Shown here one piece after another: positions 25,145 through 33,293 of a stretch of 64,000 nt of DNA (positions are counted from its first letter, which is position 1; each line of letters opens with the position of its first letter). The stretch lies in the NCBI GenBank assembly GCA_965248495.1, contig CBDFJL010000003.1, positions 1 through 64,000 on the forward strand. The letters are read 5' to 3'. Under the pieces are notes generated by a model. It searched no databases. It was not told the DNA's origin and saw only the letters and a list, made by a program, of their open reading frames with translations. The stretch is from CAUYXS01 sp965248495. Its GTDB lineage: Bacteria > Chloroflexota > Dehalococcoidia > Lucifugimonadales > Australimonadaceae. Made by a program: the position numbers and the translations under genes.

Positions 25145-25543
25145 CTATGGCTTATTCGCTCGATCGTTCATCTCCCAGGCGACCTGAACCAAGACTTTCT
25201 GCGTGCTCACGCTCAGGCCATCCATGGCCGCGAGCATCTCCTGCTCGAGCGACGACAGGAGACCTCCGTTCTGCGTGGCCGGGTTCACGAAGCCGGCGAC
25301 GATCAAGACGTCAACAGGGTCCTCCCCTGCGGCCCGTGCGAGCTTCTCAAGCGTCACTGCCTTCGGGATGCGCCCACGCTTGAGGGTGTCGAGGCCACCC
25401 TGAGAGAGCCCGGCCGCCCTCATCCATGCAAGGGGGGAGCGGAACTGCTTGCCCTGGCCAACGTGATCGTCGATCCATTGGCGGAACGCCTCAGTTCTCT
25501 CAGCTTCTGCTTGTTGTGGTCCGGCCATCACAGCTCTATTCAC
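25145..25543 (-). CDS. Phage helix-turn-helix protein
   Basis: A 132-residue XRE-like protein. The region from SPLAWMRAAGLSQGGLDTLKRGRIPKAVTLEKLARAAGEDPVDVLIVAGF matches a repressor-type helix-turn-helix followed by the usual LA...V....G pattern. The GTG start overlaps the stop of the membrane-protein gene upstream; an ATG five codons further is also possible. It is the outermost gene of the left end and may be a second lysogeny regulator. Confidence 0.6.
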   Translation of the reverse strand: MNRAVMAGPQQAEAERTEAFRQWIDDHVGQGKQFRSPLAWMRAAGLSQGGLDTLKRGRIPKAVTLEKLARAAGEDPVDVLIVAGFVNPATQNGGLLSSLEQEMLAAMDGLSVSTQKVLVQVAWEMNDRANKP

Positions 25544-25988
25544 TGCTCGACGCCGTGCTCATACGCTCGAAGAACAAGCGGTAACTCAACGGCCACGAGG
25601 CTCCTAGATTCTGTTTGATGAGGCGTGCCCCGAAGTCCCCATGCTCCGGCACCATCGCCGCATACTCACGGGAAACGAAGGCGACAACTAGACCGGGGAC
25701 TAGGACTACGGGCCGGATCAGTGGAACCTTCAGCCAAAGCCAACTGGTCCCCAACAGCAGCCCCAGCAAGACGATCCAAGGAATCGATAGGAGCAAGGGC
25801 AGCAGACCAAACGTCAGGCTCCCTATCGCACCCAGGATGCAGGTGGTGACGAGCTGAACAGGGATGAGCACGATGCCGAGAAAACCGATGGCTTGGTTTA
25901 TAGCCCAGGCAACCGTTGTAAGACCTCCCAGCTCTGACCGGAGGAACGCCTGGTAGTGGGCTTCGATCTCAGCGGTTTCATTATTCAT
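25536..25988 (-). CDS. Lysogeny-region membrane protein
   Basis: A 150-residue protein starting MNNETAEIEAHYQ. Hydrophobic segments lie at about residues 25-50 (INQAIGFLGIVLIPVQLV), 55-80 (GLLPLLLSIPWIVLLGLLLG) and 90-110. The C-terminus is a hydrophilic tail. It lies between two repressor-like genes on the lysogenic strand. Such genes often encode superinfection exclusion proteins, but nothing in the sequence proves it. Confidence 0.6.
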   Translation of the reverse strand: MNNETAEIEAHYQAFLRSELGGLTTVAWAINQAIGFLGIVLIPVQLVTTCILGAIGSLTFGLLPLLLSIPWIVLLGLLLGTSWLWLKVPLIRPVVLVPGLVVAFVSREYAAMVPEHGDFGARLIKQNLGASWPLSYRLFFERMSTASSSE

Positions 25989-26222
25989 CACGGACCAGAC
26001 GCCGAGGGCATCGAGGTTCCGAACGCGAAACGACGTGGCTCCGACCAACCTTTGCCATCACCGTGTTGCTCCCGACCACCCAACGACGGAGGATTGAATC
26101 ACGCGAAGCCACTAGCCGTTTACACGTAGACATGGACCGCCGAACGGAGGCCGGCCGAATGGCCAAGACAGTCACTCTCATCCTCGTCCTTGACGATGGT
26201 CATGATGCCGACCCGGAGTGCA

Positions 26223-26594
26223 TCACCTTGTCGCCGAAAATGTCTCGGCCAGTGCTTGAAATTGCTCGGCTAGCTTTGGTTGAAGGTCTGGCGGCGCTGT
26301 GCGAAGACGCTGAATAAGAGCCTCTTCGGACGGGCTCAACTTCACCCTCGGCGTCTCCAAGTCGTCGTCGGTTAGCCAGCCCAGAACCTTGAACACCTCG
26401 ACGGGCGAGCGGCCCAGCGCCAAAGCCAGCTCGCGCATGGACGGCCCTTCCCCGCTTCCCGCATTCAAGAGTCGGCTGAGCCACGAAGGTTTGCGTCCGG
26501 CCCGTGTCGCCACGGCAACCTGCGACTGCGCGCCCATGGCCTCGTAAGCCCATGCCTTAAGCGGGTTGTCCGGCTTCTTTCGGCGCTCTGCCAT
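26223..26594 (-). CDS. Phage repressor-like helix-turn-helix protein (CI-like)
   Basis: A 123-residue protein. GAQSQVAVATRAGRKPSWLSRLLNAGSGEGPSMRELALALGRSPVEVFKVLGW is a helix-turn-helix domain, and the C-terminal helices could dimerise. It is the first minus-strand gene beside the divergent promoter region, with two operator-like palindromes in front. It lacks a LexA-type autocleavage domain, so induction must work differently. No clear Shine-Dalgarno precedes the ATG. Confidence 0.72.
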   Translation of the reverse strand: MAERRKKPDNPLKAWAYEAMGAQSQVAVATRAGRKPSWLSRLLNAGSGEGPSMRELALALGRSPVEVFKVLGWLTDDDLETPRVKLSPSEEALIQRLRTAPPDLQPKLAEQFQALAETFSATR

Positions 26595-26623
26595 GGCGCG
26601 AGTCTAAACCGAGATTCGCATCT

Positions 26624-26640
26624 GTGGATAAATCGTCCAT
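26624..26640. promoter_or_regulatory. Operator O1 overlapping the repressor promoter
   Basis: GTGGAT-AAATC-GTCCAT is an imperfect palindrome with a 5-bp spacer and the same half-site as O2. It covers the minus-strand -10 (TATCCA, 26625-26630) whose -35 TTGTCA lies at 26648-26653 with a 17-bp spacer. Confidence 0.6.
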
Positions 26641-26646
26641 AGATTG

Positions 26647-26679
26647 TTGACAAGCATGCCCATGGATGCTATATCCATG
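26647..26679 (+). promoter_or_regulatory. Early rightward promoter with operator O2
   Basis: TTGACA (26647-26652), a 17-bp spacer and TATATC (26670-26675) form a near-consensus promoter. The perfect palindrome CATGGAT-GCTAT-ATCCATG (26661-26679) covers the -10. The -35 overlaps the divergent repressor -35, giving a compact lambda-like switch. Confidence 0.75.
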
Positions 26680-26697
26680 TCTGAGGTGCTCACAGAC

Positions 26698-26946
26698 ATG
26701 GAGACCACGCAGGTAGCGAAAGCAATCGAGCTCGTCGTGTTTCAGGAATACGACGAGTCTCAAATCGCCCGCGCTGGTGATTACGCGGTGGGCACTGTGG
26801 TCAATGTGAAGGCCGGCCCTGCGGACAAGATTTCGAAGGCGTTCAGGCTCCGCGTTTCCGCTGGGCTTGGCCGTCCGGTCGAGAAGCTGTTCGTGCTCGT
26901 TGGCCAGGAGAACGACGGAAGCGGTCACCCGCCGTTGGCGCGGTAA
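26698..26946 (+). CDS. Cro-like small phage regulator
   Basis: An 82-residue protein, first gene of the early rightward transcript. The start at 26698 follows GAGGTG by 9 bp. Earlier ATGs at 26656 and 26677 lie in or before the promoter. The sequence VAKAIELVVFQEYDESQIARAGDYAVGTVVNVKAGPADKISKAF has the helix pattern of a small helix-turn-helix protein, and the position fits Cro. No confident family match. Confidence 0.5.
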   Translation: METTQVAKAIELVVFQEYDESQIARAGDYAVGTVVNVKAGPADKISKAFRLRVSAGLGRPVEKLFVLVGQENDGSGHPPLAR

Positions 26947-26975
26947 TCAGGGAGTGACCGTTCGGAGGGAAGGAC

Positions 26976-27206
26976 ATGAACCGAACCGGGAGCCGACGGC
27001 GCAATGACGGCGACGACGCCTGTGAGCGTCTGATGGATGCGACGGCGCTGGGGAGCGACGCGCAGCAGAAGGTACTTCAGATAGCCACGCTCATCGAGGA
27101 TCTCGCATCCGACCTAGACCAACAGGCCGGCAATCATAGGGCCGCTGCGGGCTCTATGGACGCGGCATCGCGGGAGATCGCCCGCGCACAACGGGTGCCA
27201 GCGTGA
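26976..27206 (+). CDS. Small phage protein, unknown function
   Basis: A 76-residue protein, basic at the N-terminus and then predicted helical (LQIATLIEDLASDLDQQAG). GGAGGGAAGG precedes the ATG. Not recognised. Confidence 0.5.
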   Translation: MNRTGSRRRNDGDDACERLMDATALGSDAQQKVLQIATLIEDLASDLDQQAGNHRAAAGSMDAASREIARAQRVPA

Positions 27207-27448
27207 AACGGCGAGGGCGCCCGCCCTTCCACGAATCGAACGAGAAAGCCTGGGCCGCTGAGGCCCTTATGCCACGTCGGGTGCGGGTCTACAGAAAGGG
27301 GCATGCAGCAGGCCCGCCCGCGCCCGACGTGGACAACGAAGAGGGTAACAATGACTTTCACGTGCAACAAGTGTCCGGCGGCGTTCAAGCGCGTCGACGA
27401 GCTGCTGGACCACAACCGGACGACACACGCGCGCCTCGGCGTCTGTGA
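27203..27448 (+). CDS. Possible small phage protein overlapping the next gene
   Basis: An 81-residue frame starting GTG at 27203 with a GTGA overlap. Its start is well placed (MKRRGRPPFHESNEKAWAAEAL), but its last third lies out of phase inside the zinc-finger gene at 27351. It could be spurious or have a frame error. Confidence 0.3.
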   Translation: MKRRGRPPFHESNEKAWAAEALMPRRVRVYRKGHAAGPPAPDVDNEEGNNDFHVQQVSGGVQARRRAAGPQPDDTRAPRRL

Positions 27449-27635
27449 GGACGAATACATCGGTGAGGTCCTCGTCTCCGTTGGCTGCGGCCTAGACCGC
27501 GACGTCGTGCTCGACATGATTCGCGAGGGCCGGAAGTCGGTGAATTACGACCTCTCGGCGAATCTGCTGGGTGTTTGCTCGCGGTGCCGCGATTCCATCC
27601 GCATCCACCTGGCCGCTGGCGAGGTGGCGGCATGA
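27351..27635 (+). CDS. C2H2-like zinc-finger phage protein
   Basis: A 94-residue protein. FTCNKCPAAFKRVDELLDHNRTTH near the N-terminus has the Cys2His2 spacing. A second pair, CSRCRDSIRIH, lies at the C-terminus. GAGGG is upstream of the ATG. It is probably a nucleic-acid-binding accessory protein of the early region. Confidence 0.65.
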   Translation: MTFTCNKCPAAFKRVDELLDHNRTTHARLGVCEDEYIGEVLVSVGCGLDRDVVLDMIREGRKSVNYDLSANLLGVCSRCRDSIRIHLAAGEVAA

Positions 27636-28057
27636 CCCTGCTGATTGAGAACCTCACCGACCTATCCGACGAGGCCATAGCGGCCCTGTGGCTGGCCAAC
27701 GACGAGCAGCGCCGCGAGGCCAAGGGCTACCTCGACTCCATCGAGGCCGAGATGCTCGTCCGGCTGCGCGACCGCGGGGCCAAGTCGCTCCCGGTGTCCA
27801 GCGTTGACGTCGAGCTCAAGCCAGGCACCCCGACTTACGACACCACGCTCCTAGCACCGCTGGTTGAGCAGCTGCCCGAGGCTGACGTATCCAAGGCGTT
27901 CACTGCCGCCCATGACGAAACGGTGCACGTCGAGGACAAGTGGGACGGCACCCAGCTCAACAGTCTAGAGCGCAGGTATGGCGGCGAGATCGCCGACCGC
28001 ATCCAGCGCTCTCGCATCCCGGGGCCCGAACGCCTGTCGGTCAAGCCGAAGGGCTAG
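27632..28057 (+). CDS. Early phage protein, unknown function
   Basis: A 141-residue soluble protein that overlaps the previous stop by ATGA. The N-terminal half is helical (DLSDEAIAALWLANDEQRREAKGYLDSIEAEML), followed by a small beta segment. A nuclease-accessory or Gam-like protein is possible, but no motif is decisive. Confidence 0.6.
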   Translation: MTLLIENLTDLSDEAIAALWLANDEQRREAKGYLDSIEAEMLVRLRDRGAKSLPVSSVDVELKPGTPTYDTTLLAPLVEQLPEADVSKAFTAAHDETVHVEDKWDGTQLNSLERRYGGEIADRIQRSRIPGPERLSVKPKG

Positions 28058-28059
28058 CC

Positions 28060-28206
28060 ATGTACGCGCTGATTGGAACGCTCAACGAATGCTCCGTGTG
28101 CCGCGAGCTTCACGGCATGCCTGGGGGGCTGTGCCCGGCGTGTCAGTTGGCGACGGCGAAGGAACGAATACGCGACTACGAAGGGGGTAACAACCATGCC
28201 GATTAA
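28060..28206 (+). CDS. Tiny double-CxxC phage protein
   Basis: A 48-residue protein with CSVC near residue 11 and CPAC near residue 25, a likely zinc knuckle. The start is ATG at 28060, two bases after the previous stop. The C-terminus overlaps the next start by 11 bp. Confidence 0.5.
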   Translation: MYALIGTLNECSVCRELHGMPGGLCPACQLATAKERIRDYEGGNNHAD

Positions 28207-29314
28207 AGGACTGACGGACACCCTACGAATGCCCCGGCTGGGGTACATCAAGAGCGGTGAGCTGAAAGAGAAGGACGGCAAGACATACCCGTCGGCGGCT
28301 GACCACTTCATCCTCGAGGGCGCCGCTGCTGACGTGTTCGCGGGGCAGGTAACGGAAATCGAGCCGGTGATGATACCGGTCGAAGAAGAGGACCGCTTCG
28401 CGAACACGATGCTCCGCTGGTGGACGCAGGGCCGCGGGCTGATCTGCTCCGGCGATGGTGAAATCGCCACTAGAGTGGTCGACTCAGCGGCGTTGAGGGC
28501 CATCCCTGAGGGGCCGGAGGGTGTAGCAGCGCTCGAAGCGCTTGAGCCCGCACCAGCTGACACCGAGAACGTGACACGCATCGCGCGCCCCTGCCCGTGC
28601 CCCCACAACGAGGGCGACAAGCCCGAGTGCGGCACGCACATGGCGCTGCAGTTGATGCTCCCGACCGTACCGGGCTTCGGCATCTGGCAGGTCAACACCG
28701 GCTCCAAGAACAGCGTCATGAACATCTTGGGCACGGTGGCCATGTTGAAGAACATGGCCGGTCGCTGCTCGATGCTCCCGCTGAAGCTGGTGCTGATCAA
28801 GCAGACCATCGCGAGTCGTCGTGGCCGACGCACCGTCAACGTGCTCCGGCTGGACCTACCCAGCGGCATGACGATGTACGACCTGATCGAGCGCGCCCGC
28901 GCTCTGCCCGCACCCGGCGAGGCTGGGTCGATGGCGATGCTGCCCGAGGCCACACACGAGGCCGTCGAAACCGACGACGCTCTCTCCGCCGACGCCATGC
29001 TCCCCGAGCGCGACGACGAGTGGCCGGCGGACGTCCGACCAACGCCAGACATGATCGACACGGCCCGCGCTGAGGACGAGCGGCGCGCGACGCCCATCAA
29101 GGACGAGGACACCGTAGCCGCCGGCGAGGCCGCGAAAGCAGCTGGCGTCGACGTCAGCCGCGTCAAGGAGTACATGCAGAGCGTGTGGCCCGGTGCGGGC
29201 AAGCTCACCGTCGGGTGGCTCGAAGACGTGATCGCCTGGATTGCGGAGCAGGGCGGAAACGATGGCCGCGAATCTGCGCAAACGGAACCGGAGGAAGCGG
29301 AAGCCAGCCGGTAG
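28196..29314 (+). CDS. Gp3-like recombination directionality factor family protein
   Basis: A 372-residue protein starting MPIKGLTDTLRMPRLG. The N-terminal LPRLG-type opening, the Cys cluster CPCPH...CGTH near residue 140 and GFGIWQVNTGSKNSVMNILG near 165 match the phiC31 Gp3-like family. The C-terminal part is acidic and ends in a helical SAP-like segment (AAGVDVSRVKEYM). In phiC31, Gp3 directs serine-integrase excision. In other phages homologues sit among replication genes, as here. AGGGGG precedes the ATG. Confidence 0.68.
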   Translation: MPIKGLTDTLRMPRLGYIKSGELKEKDGKTYPSAADHFILEGAAADVFAGQVTEIEPVMIPVEEEDRFANTMLRWWTQGRGLICSGDGEIATRVVDSAALRAIPEGPEGVAALEALEPAPADTENVTRIARPCPCPHNEGDKPECGTHMALQLMLPTVPGFGIWQVNTGSKNSVMNILGTVAMLKNMAGRCSMLPLKLVLIKQTIASRRGRRTVNVLRLDLPSGMTMYDLIERARALPAPGEAGSMAMLPEATHEAVETDDALSADAMLPERDDEWPADVRPTPDMIDTARAEDERRATPIKDEDTVAAGEAAKAAGVDVSRVKEYMQSVWPGAGKLTVGWLEDVIAWIAEQGGNDGRESAQTEPEEAEASR

Positions 29315-29333
29315 GGCCCTTCCGCTACAGGCC

Positions 29334-29534
29334 ATGAACTACGGACGCTGTGAGCAGATGATTGAGAAGACCGTGCGTGTGCACGTGATGGGCCTCAGTG
29401 GTCGCGTGCCTGTCCCGAAGGAAAGGCGGTGCGCTCACCTCGCTATCGTCCGCATCTTTCTGGGCGACGGGCGATTGGTCGCGCTGTGCACTCAGCACGC
29501 CAAGAAACTGAGCCCAGCGGTACTACCGGATTAG
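29334..29534 (+). CDS. Small phage protein with Cys/His residues
   Basis: 66 residues from the ATG at 29334, which has the same AGGCCATGA context as two neighbouring phage starts. An alternative start at 29262 overlaps the previous gene. CEQMIEKTVRVHV and LVALCTQH may bind zinc. Function unknown. Confidence 0.45.
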   Translation: MNYGRCEQMIEKTVRVHVMGLSGRVPVPKERRCAHLAIVRIFLGDGRLVALCTQHAKKLSPAVLPD

Positions 29535-29537
29535 GCC

Positions 29538-29846
29538 ATGAGCAAGCCCACCATAACGATGCGCTACTACATCGAAGACGGTCCTCTCGCGGGGACGTAT
29601 TTCGGGCCGGTCGTGCTCGGGTGGACCTGGCGCGTCCAGTACCCGCATCGCAAGAGCCCCGACCTCTACGTTGTCATTCCCGATGAACCGAAGGGGCGAG
29701 CCAAGCCCAAGCCGCCAAGCGTCCATTGTTGCCAGGAAGGATGCCCGGGCCCGGACTTTGCATGGGAGGGCATGGCTTGGCTCAACCACATCGAAAAGCA
29801 CGCCGGAAGGCTGCTCAGCAAGCGGAGGGCGGCAACTGCCGCTTAA
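29538..29846 (+). CDS. Small phage protein with C2H2-like C-terminus
   Basis: A 102-residue protein. CCQEGCPG...WLNHIEKH near residues 63-88 has Cys-Cys-His-His spacing. The N-terminus is a beta-rich DUF-like segment with WTWRVQYP. It lies in the chain of short early genes. Confidence 0.5.
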   Translation: MSKPTITMRYYIEDGPLAGTYFGPVVLGWTWRVQYPHRKSPDLYVVIPDEPKGRAKPKPPSVHCCQEGCPGPDFAWEGMAWLNHIEKHAGRLLSKRRAATAA

Positions 29847-29850
29847 GGCC

Positions 29851-30045
29851 ATGAGTCGCACAACATCATTGAATGCTGCTGAACGGGCTTTCGAGGCCAA
29901 CCAAGATGCTTTTCTATTCAGCCTCGCATGCAACTGCGGTTGGGTGGTGAACGAAAACAGACCCCACGTGAAGAAGCGAATCTGGAACCACTTCAGTTAC
30001 CCAGACGCAAGCAGCCATGAACACGTTGAGGTACTACCGGAGTAG
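29851..30045 (+). CDS. Tiny phage protein with CxC motif
   Basis: 64 residues starting MSRTTSLNAAERAF, with CNCGW and a His-rich end (HFSYPDASSHEH). The start is 5 bp after the previous stop, in AGGCCATGA context. Confidence 0.45.
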   Translation: MSRTTSLNAAERAFEANQDAFLFSLACNCGWVVNENRPHVKKRIWNHFSYPDASSHEHVEVLPE

Positions 30046-30075
30046 GCCAGCCCCGGAGGGGCGGAGGAGAGAGAC

Positions 30076-30264
30076 ATGGAAAAGGAACGCTACTTCATAG
30101 TCAGCGAGCAGAGCCTCGGCGAGTACGGCCTCATCGCGGGGAGCGCAACAGTGGAGGAAGCCAACGACCTCTTGGCCCGGTGTTCGGCCGAAGACGACCT
30201 CGTGGTAGTCAAGGGCACCGTCGTGAGCATGGCCGCGCTGCCCGCGCCGCAGATTGCTGTTTAA
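30076..30264 (+). CDS. Small phage protein, unknown function
   Basis: 62 residues, beta-alpha pattern (YFIVSEQSL, TVEEANDLLARC, DDLVVVKGTVV). Strong GGAGGAGAG upstream. Not recognised. Confidence 0.5.
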   Translation: MEKERYFIVSEQSLGEYGLIAGSATVEEANDLLARCSAEDDLVVVKGTVVSMAALPAPQIAV

Positions 30265-30281
30265 GGCCACAGGAGGGTTGA

Positions 30282-31298
30282 GTGAGCAGGCCAGACATCG
30301 TGATCTCGTTGCCGCGCATCCCCCTTTGGGGCAAGGTCGGCTCGAACCGGAGCAAGTCGCACTGGGCGCAGGACCACCGCGCCAAGAGCGAGGAGCGCGA
30401 CGAGTGGATAGAGCTGCTCGTGTTCGCCGGCGCCCGCATGAAGGATGGTGCGGTGCTACAGGGCGAAGTCGAGGCGCATCTGAGCGTCCTGTTTCCCAGC
30501 GATGCCAACTGGCCCGACCAGCAGAACGTATTCGAGGGGTACAAGGTCCTGATCGACCTACTCGAGCCTCGCCGCATCACCGGCCAGGCCCCCAACTTCA
30601 GCATGCACGGCTTCGCCGGCCTCATCGAGAACGATGGGCTGCTGCGGTGGACGGGCCCGCCCTTTATGGCAGCGTCAGGCAACCACCAGCCGCGGACCAT
30701 CATCACGCTCCGCTCGCTCACAAGCCCGCTTCCCAAGACGCTGTGGCTGTCCCCCGAGGGCATCCCCGCGCTGGCAGAAGAGATCGCACTTCAGGAGGAC
30801 ACCATGGAGACGAACACAGGACAGCAAGCCCCCGTCGCCGCGCCGCCGGCCGACAGCTTCCCGGCAACACAGGCTGAGGCGGACGCCGATCCGAGCATCC
30901 GCGACAACCGTGAGGTCCCCACGCCGGCTGCGGCTGAAGCGCCGCCAGCTGACAGCGGCCCTCCACCGACAACGGCAGGCACGGGTGACGACGAGCCCAA
31001 CGAGGACACGCTGGACGACGCGGACGGGCTCGCACTCGTCCGCCAGTATTTCGAGCTCAACGCTGACCAGTCGGCCATCGGAGCCAAGAAGAAGGGTGTG
31101 CTCGCGAAGCTCAAGGAGCGCTACCCGGAGACCGAGTACGCCGGCCGAGACGTTCGCTTCGTCGATGGCGACGGTCAACCCACTCTGTTCGTAATGGGCC
31201 CGAAGACGTACGGCGAGAGGGAGGTGCCCGCGCACACCGCGTCGTCGTCGTACCGGCTCAACCCGAAGCAGCAGGCCAGGATGAAGCGCCTGGTCTAG
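30282..31298 (+). CDS. RusA-like Holliday junction resolvase with long C-terminal extension
   Basis: A 338-residue protein from GTG 30282 (AGGAGGG upstream). The first roughly 150 residues fit the RusA fold: basic N-terminus, DANWPDQQNVFEGYKVLIDLL carrying Asp/Glu metal-ligand candidates near residue 75, and GLIENDGLLRW. The linker (about 175-245) is Ala/Pro/acidic. A separate small domain follows (GLALVRQYFELNADQSAIGAKKKGVLAKLKERYPE). RusA proteins are normally 120-150 residues, so the extension is notable. Catalytic residue assignment is tentative. Confidence 0.6.
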   Translation: MSRPDIVISLPRIPLWGKVGSNRSKSHWAQDHRAKSEERDEWIELLVFAGARMKDGAVLQGEVEAHLSVLFPSDANWPDQQNVFEGYKVLIDLLEPRRITGQAPNFSMHGFAGLIENDGLLRWTGPPFMAASGNHQPRTIITLRSLTSPLPKTLWLSPEGIPALAEEIALQEDTMETNTGQQAPVAAPPADSFPATQAEADADPSIRDNREVPTPAAAEAPPADSGPPPTTAGTGDDEPNEDTLDDADGLALVRQYFELNADQSAIGAKKKGVLAKLKERYPETEYAGRDVRFVDGDGQPTLFVMGPKTYGEREVPAHTASSSYRLNPKQQARMKRLV

Positions 31299-31413
31299 CG
31301 CCTTTACAGCGGGCGGGCCCGGCGGGTTCGGCTTACCCCCTTCCCCGCCCGGACGCACACGGCCATCAACCCGTTGTGTCCAGGGCCCGCCCACTAAGCG
31401 CTGAGGACATGTC

Positions 31414-32202
31414 ATGGCATGGATTGAGGTTCACCAATCGCTCCCGGGGCATCGCAAGACGCTTCAAGGCGCCTATGCACTGAAGATTGGCGCCGCCCAG
31501 ATGACGGGGCACATGGTCCATCTTTGGCTCTGGGCGCTCGACTCCGCGCCGGATGGAGCTCTTCCGCCCGAGCGAGGCGTGATCGCCCACGCTGCCGGGT
31601 GGACAAAGGACCCCGACTCATTCATCGACACCCTCGTACGGGTGGGCTTTCTCGATGAAGCAGACGGTGGCGCGCTGCACGTTCACAACTGGGACGACTA
31701 CGTTGGGCGGCTGATTGCGAAACGTGTAGCGAACGTTGAGCGCATGAGGCGCGCACGTGCTGCGAACGATACGCGCACAGTGCATGAACGTGCAGGGGCT
31801 ACCGTACCGAACCAAGAAACAGACCAAGGAGAAGATTCCCGTAGGGGGCCGTCTTCGCCGTCCCGCTCTGAGCAGTCTTTCAAGGATCGCATTTCTCGAA
31901 CTGACAAGAAGCCCGAGCAGATCGCAATCCTGATCGAGTTGGTCAGGGCTCGTGGGGGGCAGGTGGTCCAAGACGCCGGCGGGCGAGCTGCCGCCCTGTT
32001 GGGCCGAGCGAGCGATCCCGTTCGGGCGGTAAGCCTGGTGTGGGCCGCGACGATGCCACAAGTTGAGGGCGAGCCGTTCCAGTACGCCATGGGGATTATC
32101 AGCAGTCGGGAGGTAAGCAATGGCTCAAGAGCGCATGGAGCCGGTGGGCACGAGCTTTCGGAGTATCAGCGAGAAGCTAAGTGGCTCGAGTCACGTCCCT
32201 GA
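31414..32202 (+). CDS. Phage replisome organiser/replication initiation protein
   Basis: A 262-residue protein. The winged-helix-like N-terminal domain of about 100 residues is typical of phage replisome organisers: MAWIEVHQSLPGHRKTLQGAYAL, GALPPERGVIAHAAGW, and DTLVRVGFLD...HVHNWDDYVG. A Ser/Arg linker and a C-terminal helical domain follow. It overlaps the DnaC-like loader gene by 83 bp, the usual pairing of origin binder and helicase loader. Confidence 0.72.
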   Translation: MAWIEVHQSLPGHRKTLQGAYALKIGAAQMTGHMVHLWLWALDSAPDGALPPERGVIAHAAGWTKDPDSFIDTLVRVGFLDEADGGALHVHNWDDYVGRLIAKRVANVERMRRARAANDTRTVHERAGATVPNQETDQGEDSRRGPSSPSRSEQSFKDRISRTDKKPEQIAILIELVRARGGQVVQDAGGRAAALLGRASDPVRAVSLVWAATMPQVEGEPFQYAMGIISSREVSNGSRAHGAGGHELSEYQREAKWLESRP

Positions 32203-32938
32203 CTCGTGGGTCTGCTCTCGCTGCCACTCGGTGAAACACTCGGCCGAGGCTGAGACTGCCATTGTCGACCACGGAGGCAAGCCCGACGTGTTCATGTGGT
32301 GCCAGTGCGATCGTGTGGAACATGACCGGCTGTCGCGGCTTGAGGACGTCTCTAACCTGCCGCCGGTATCGCAGTGGCGCTCGGCGAAGACGCTGGCCAA
32401 CTTCAATCGCCGGCCTGGGACCGAGACTGCGTTCTCGGCGCTCGAAGCGTTCAGCTCGCGCACCGGCCCCCCTGTGCTGGTTCTGGTCGGTCAGACCGGT
32501 TCGGGCAAGAGCCACATGGCGGAGGGGATGGCCCGGCAGCTACTCGCCGAGAACACGCTGGTGCGGTACGAGTTCGTCCCCGACCTACTGGACCGGCTCA
32601 AAGCGACGTTCGATTCCAACAGTGACGTCCCCACCGAGGCGGTGCTCGACCAAGTTCGCCTCCCCTCCGTGCTGGTCCTCGATGACGTCGGCACAGAGGC
32701 GCCGTCCGTGTTCACCGCGGATCGACTGACGACCATCGTTGACGAGCGCATCCGCACCGGGCGCCGGCTGCTCGTGGCGACGAACAAGACCCACGAGGGC
32801 ATGAAGGCGCTATCGAACGGCGTGTACTTCCGTCTGGCCTCACGGCTGTGGGACCAGCACTCGGGCGCCGTTCGCACGGTGTCGCTGACGTGCGGTGACT
32901 ACCGGCTTGAAGGGGCCAAGCAAGAGGTGCCGGCGTGA
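32120..32938 (+). CDS. DnaC/IstB-like helicase loader ATPase
   Basis: A 272-residue AAA+ protein. The N-terminal Cys motif (CSRCHS near residue 32, CQCD near 62) precedes Walker A GQTGSGKSH near residue 125. Walker B VLVLDDVGTE lies near 187 and sensor-type TNKTHEGM near 220. It would load the host replicative helicase at the phage origin. The last codons overlap the next gene by GTGA. Confidence 0.82.
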   Translation: MAQERMEPVGTSFRSISEKLSGSSHVPDSWVCSRCHSVKHSAEAETAIVDHGGKPDVFMWCQCDRVEHDRLSRLEDVSNLPPVSQWRSAKTLANFNRRPGTETAFSALEAFSSRTGPPVLVLVGQTGSGKSHMAEGMARQLLAENTLVRYEFVPDLLDRLKATFDSNSDVPTEAVLDQVRLPSVLVLDDVGTEAPSVFTADRLTTIVDERIRTGRRLLVATNKTHEGMKALSNGVYFRLASRLWDQHSGAVRTVSLTCGDYRLEGAKQEVPA

Positions 32939-33174
32939 ACGAAGAGCAAGTGATCGAAGCGGTCAAACGCGAGCTGGCCCGAGTCGATGCGACGTTCGCG
33001 CCGTACCACTCAGCACACGAGGGCTGGGCCGTCATGTACGAGGAGGTCTGCGAGCTGTGGGACGAGGTGCGCGTCACTCAGTCCAACCGCTCGCTTGAGC
33101 GCATGCGGAAGGAGGCGATTCAGGTCGCCGTCACCGCTATCAGGTTCGCGACGAACGTCGGGGTGGAGCCGTGA
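32935..33174 (+). CDS. Small MazG-like phage protein
   Basis: A 79-residue helical protein with EEVCELWDEV near residue 36 and a following basic helix. This is the EExxE/D pattern of all-alpha NTP pyrophosphatases, though shorter than full-length MazG. GTG start overlapping the previous TGA. Activity uncertain. Confidence 0.5.
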   Translation: MNEEQVIEAVKRELARVDATFAPYHSAHEGWAVMYEEVCELWDEVRVTQSNRSLERMRKEAIQVAVTAIRFATNVGVEP

Positions 33175-33293
33175 GGCAGATTCATGTTCACTGCTGGGGG
33201 GCGACCGCGAAGGGCAAGCCGTGCCCGCGGTACGCCGACGCCGGCGTGTTCTGCGCCAAGCACACAGCTGAGCAGGAGGACAGAGGTGGGTGA
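33171..33293 (+). CDS. Tiny Cys/His phage protein
   Basis: 40 residues, start GTG overlapping the previous stop. C...C..CxxxH pattern: HCWGATAKGKPCPRY and FCAKH. Probably zinc-binding. Embedded in a run of overlapping genes, which supports expression. Confidence 0.5.
   Translation: MRQIHVHCWGATAKGKPCPRYADAGVFCAKHTAEQEDRGG

Noticed and set aside
26063..26317. 84-codon plus-strand frame near the repressor gene
   Set aside because: It overlaps the repressor coding region on the other strand by 95 bp and has no clear ribosome site or family pattern.
28054..29208. 384-codon minus-strand frame
   Set aside because: Antisense to the Gp3-like gene; Ser-rich shadow composition and no ribosome site.
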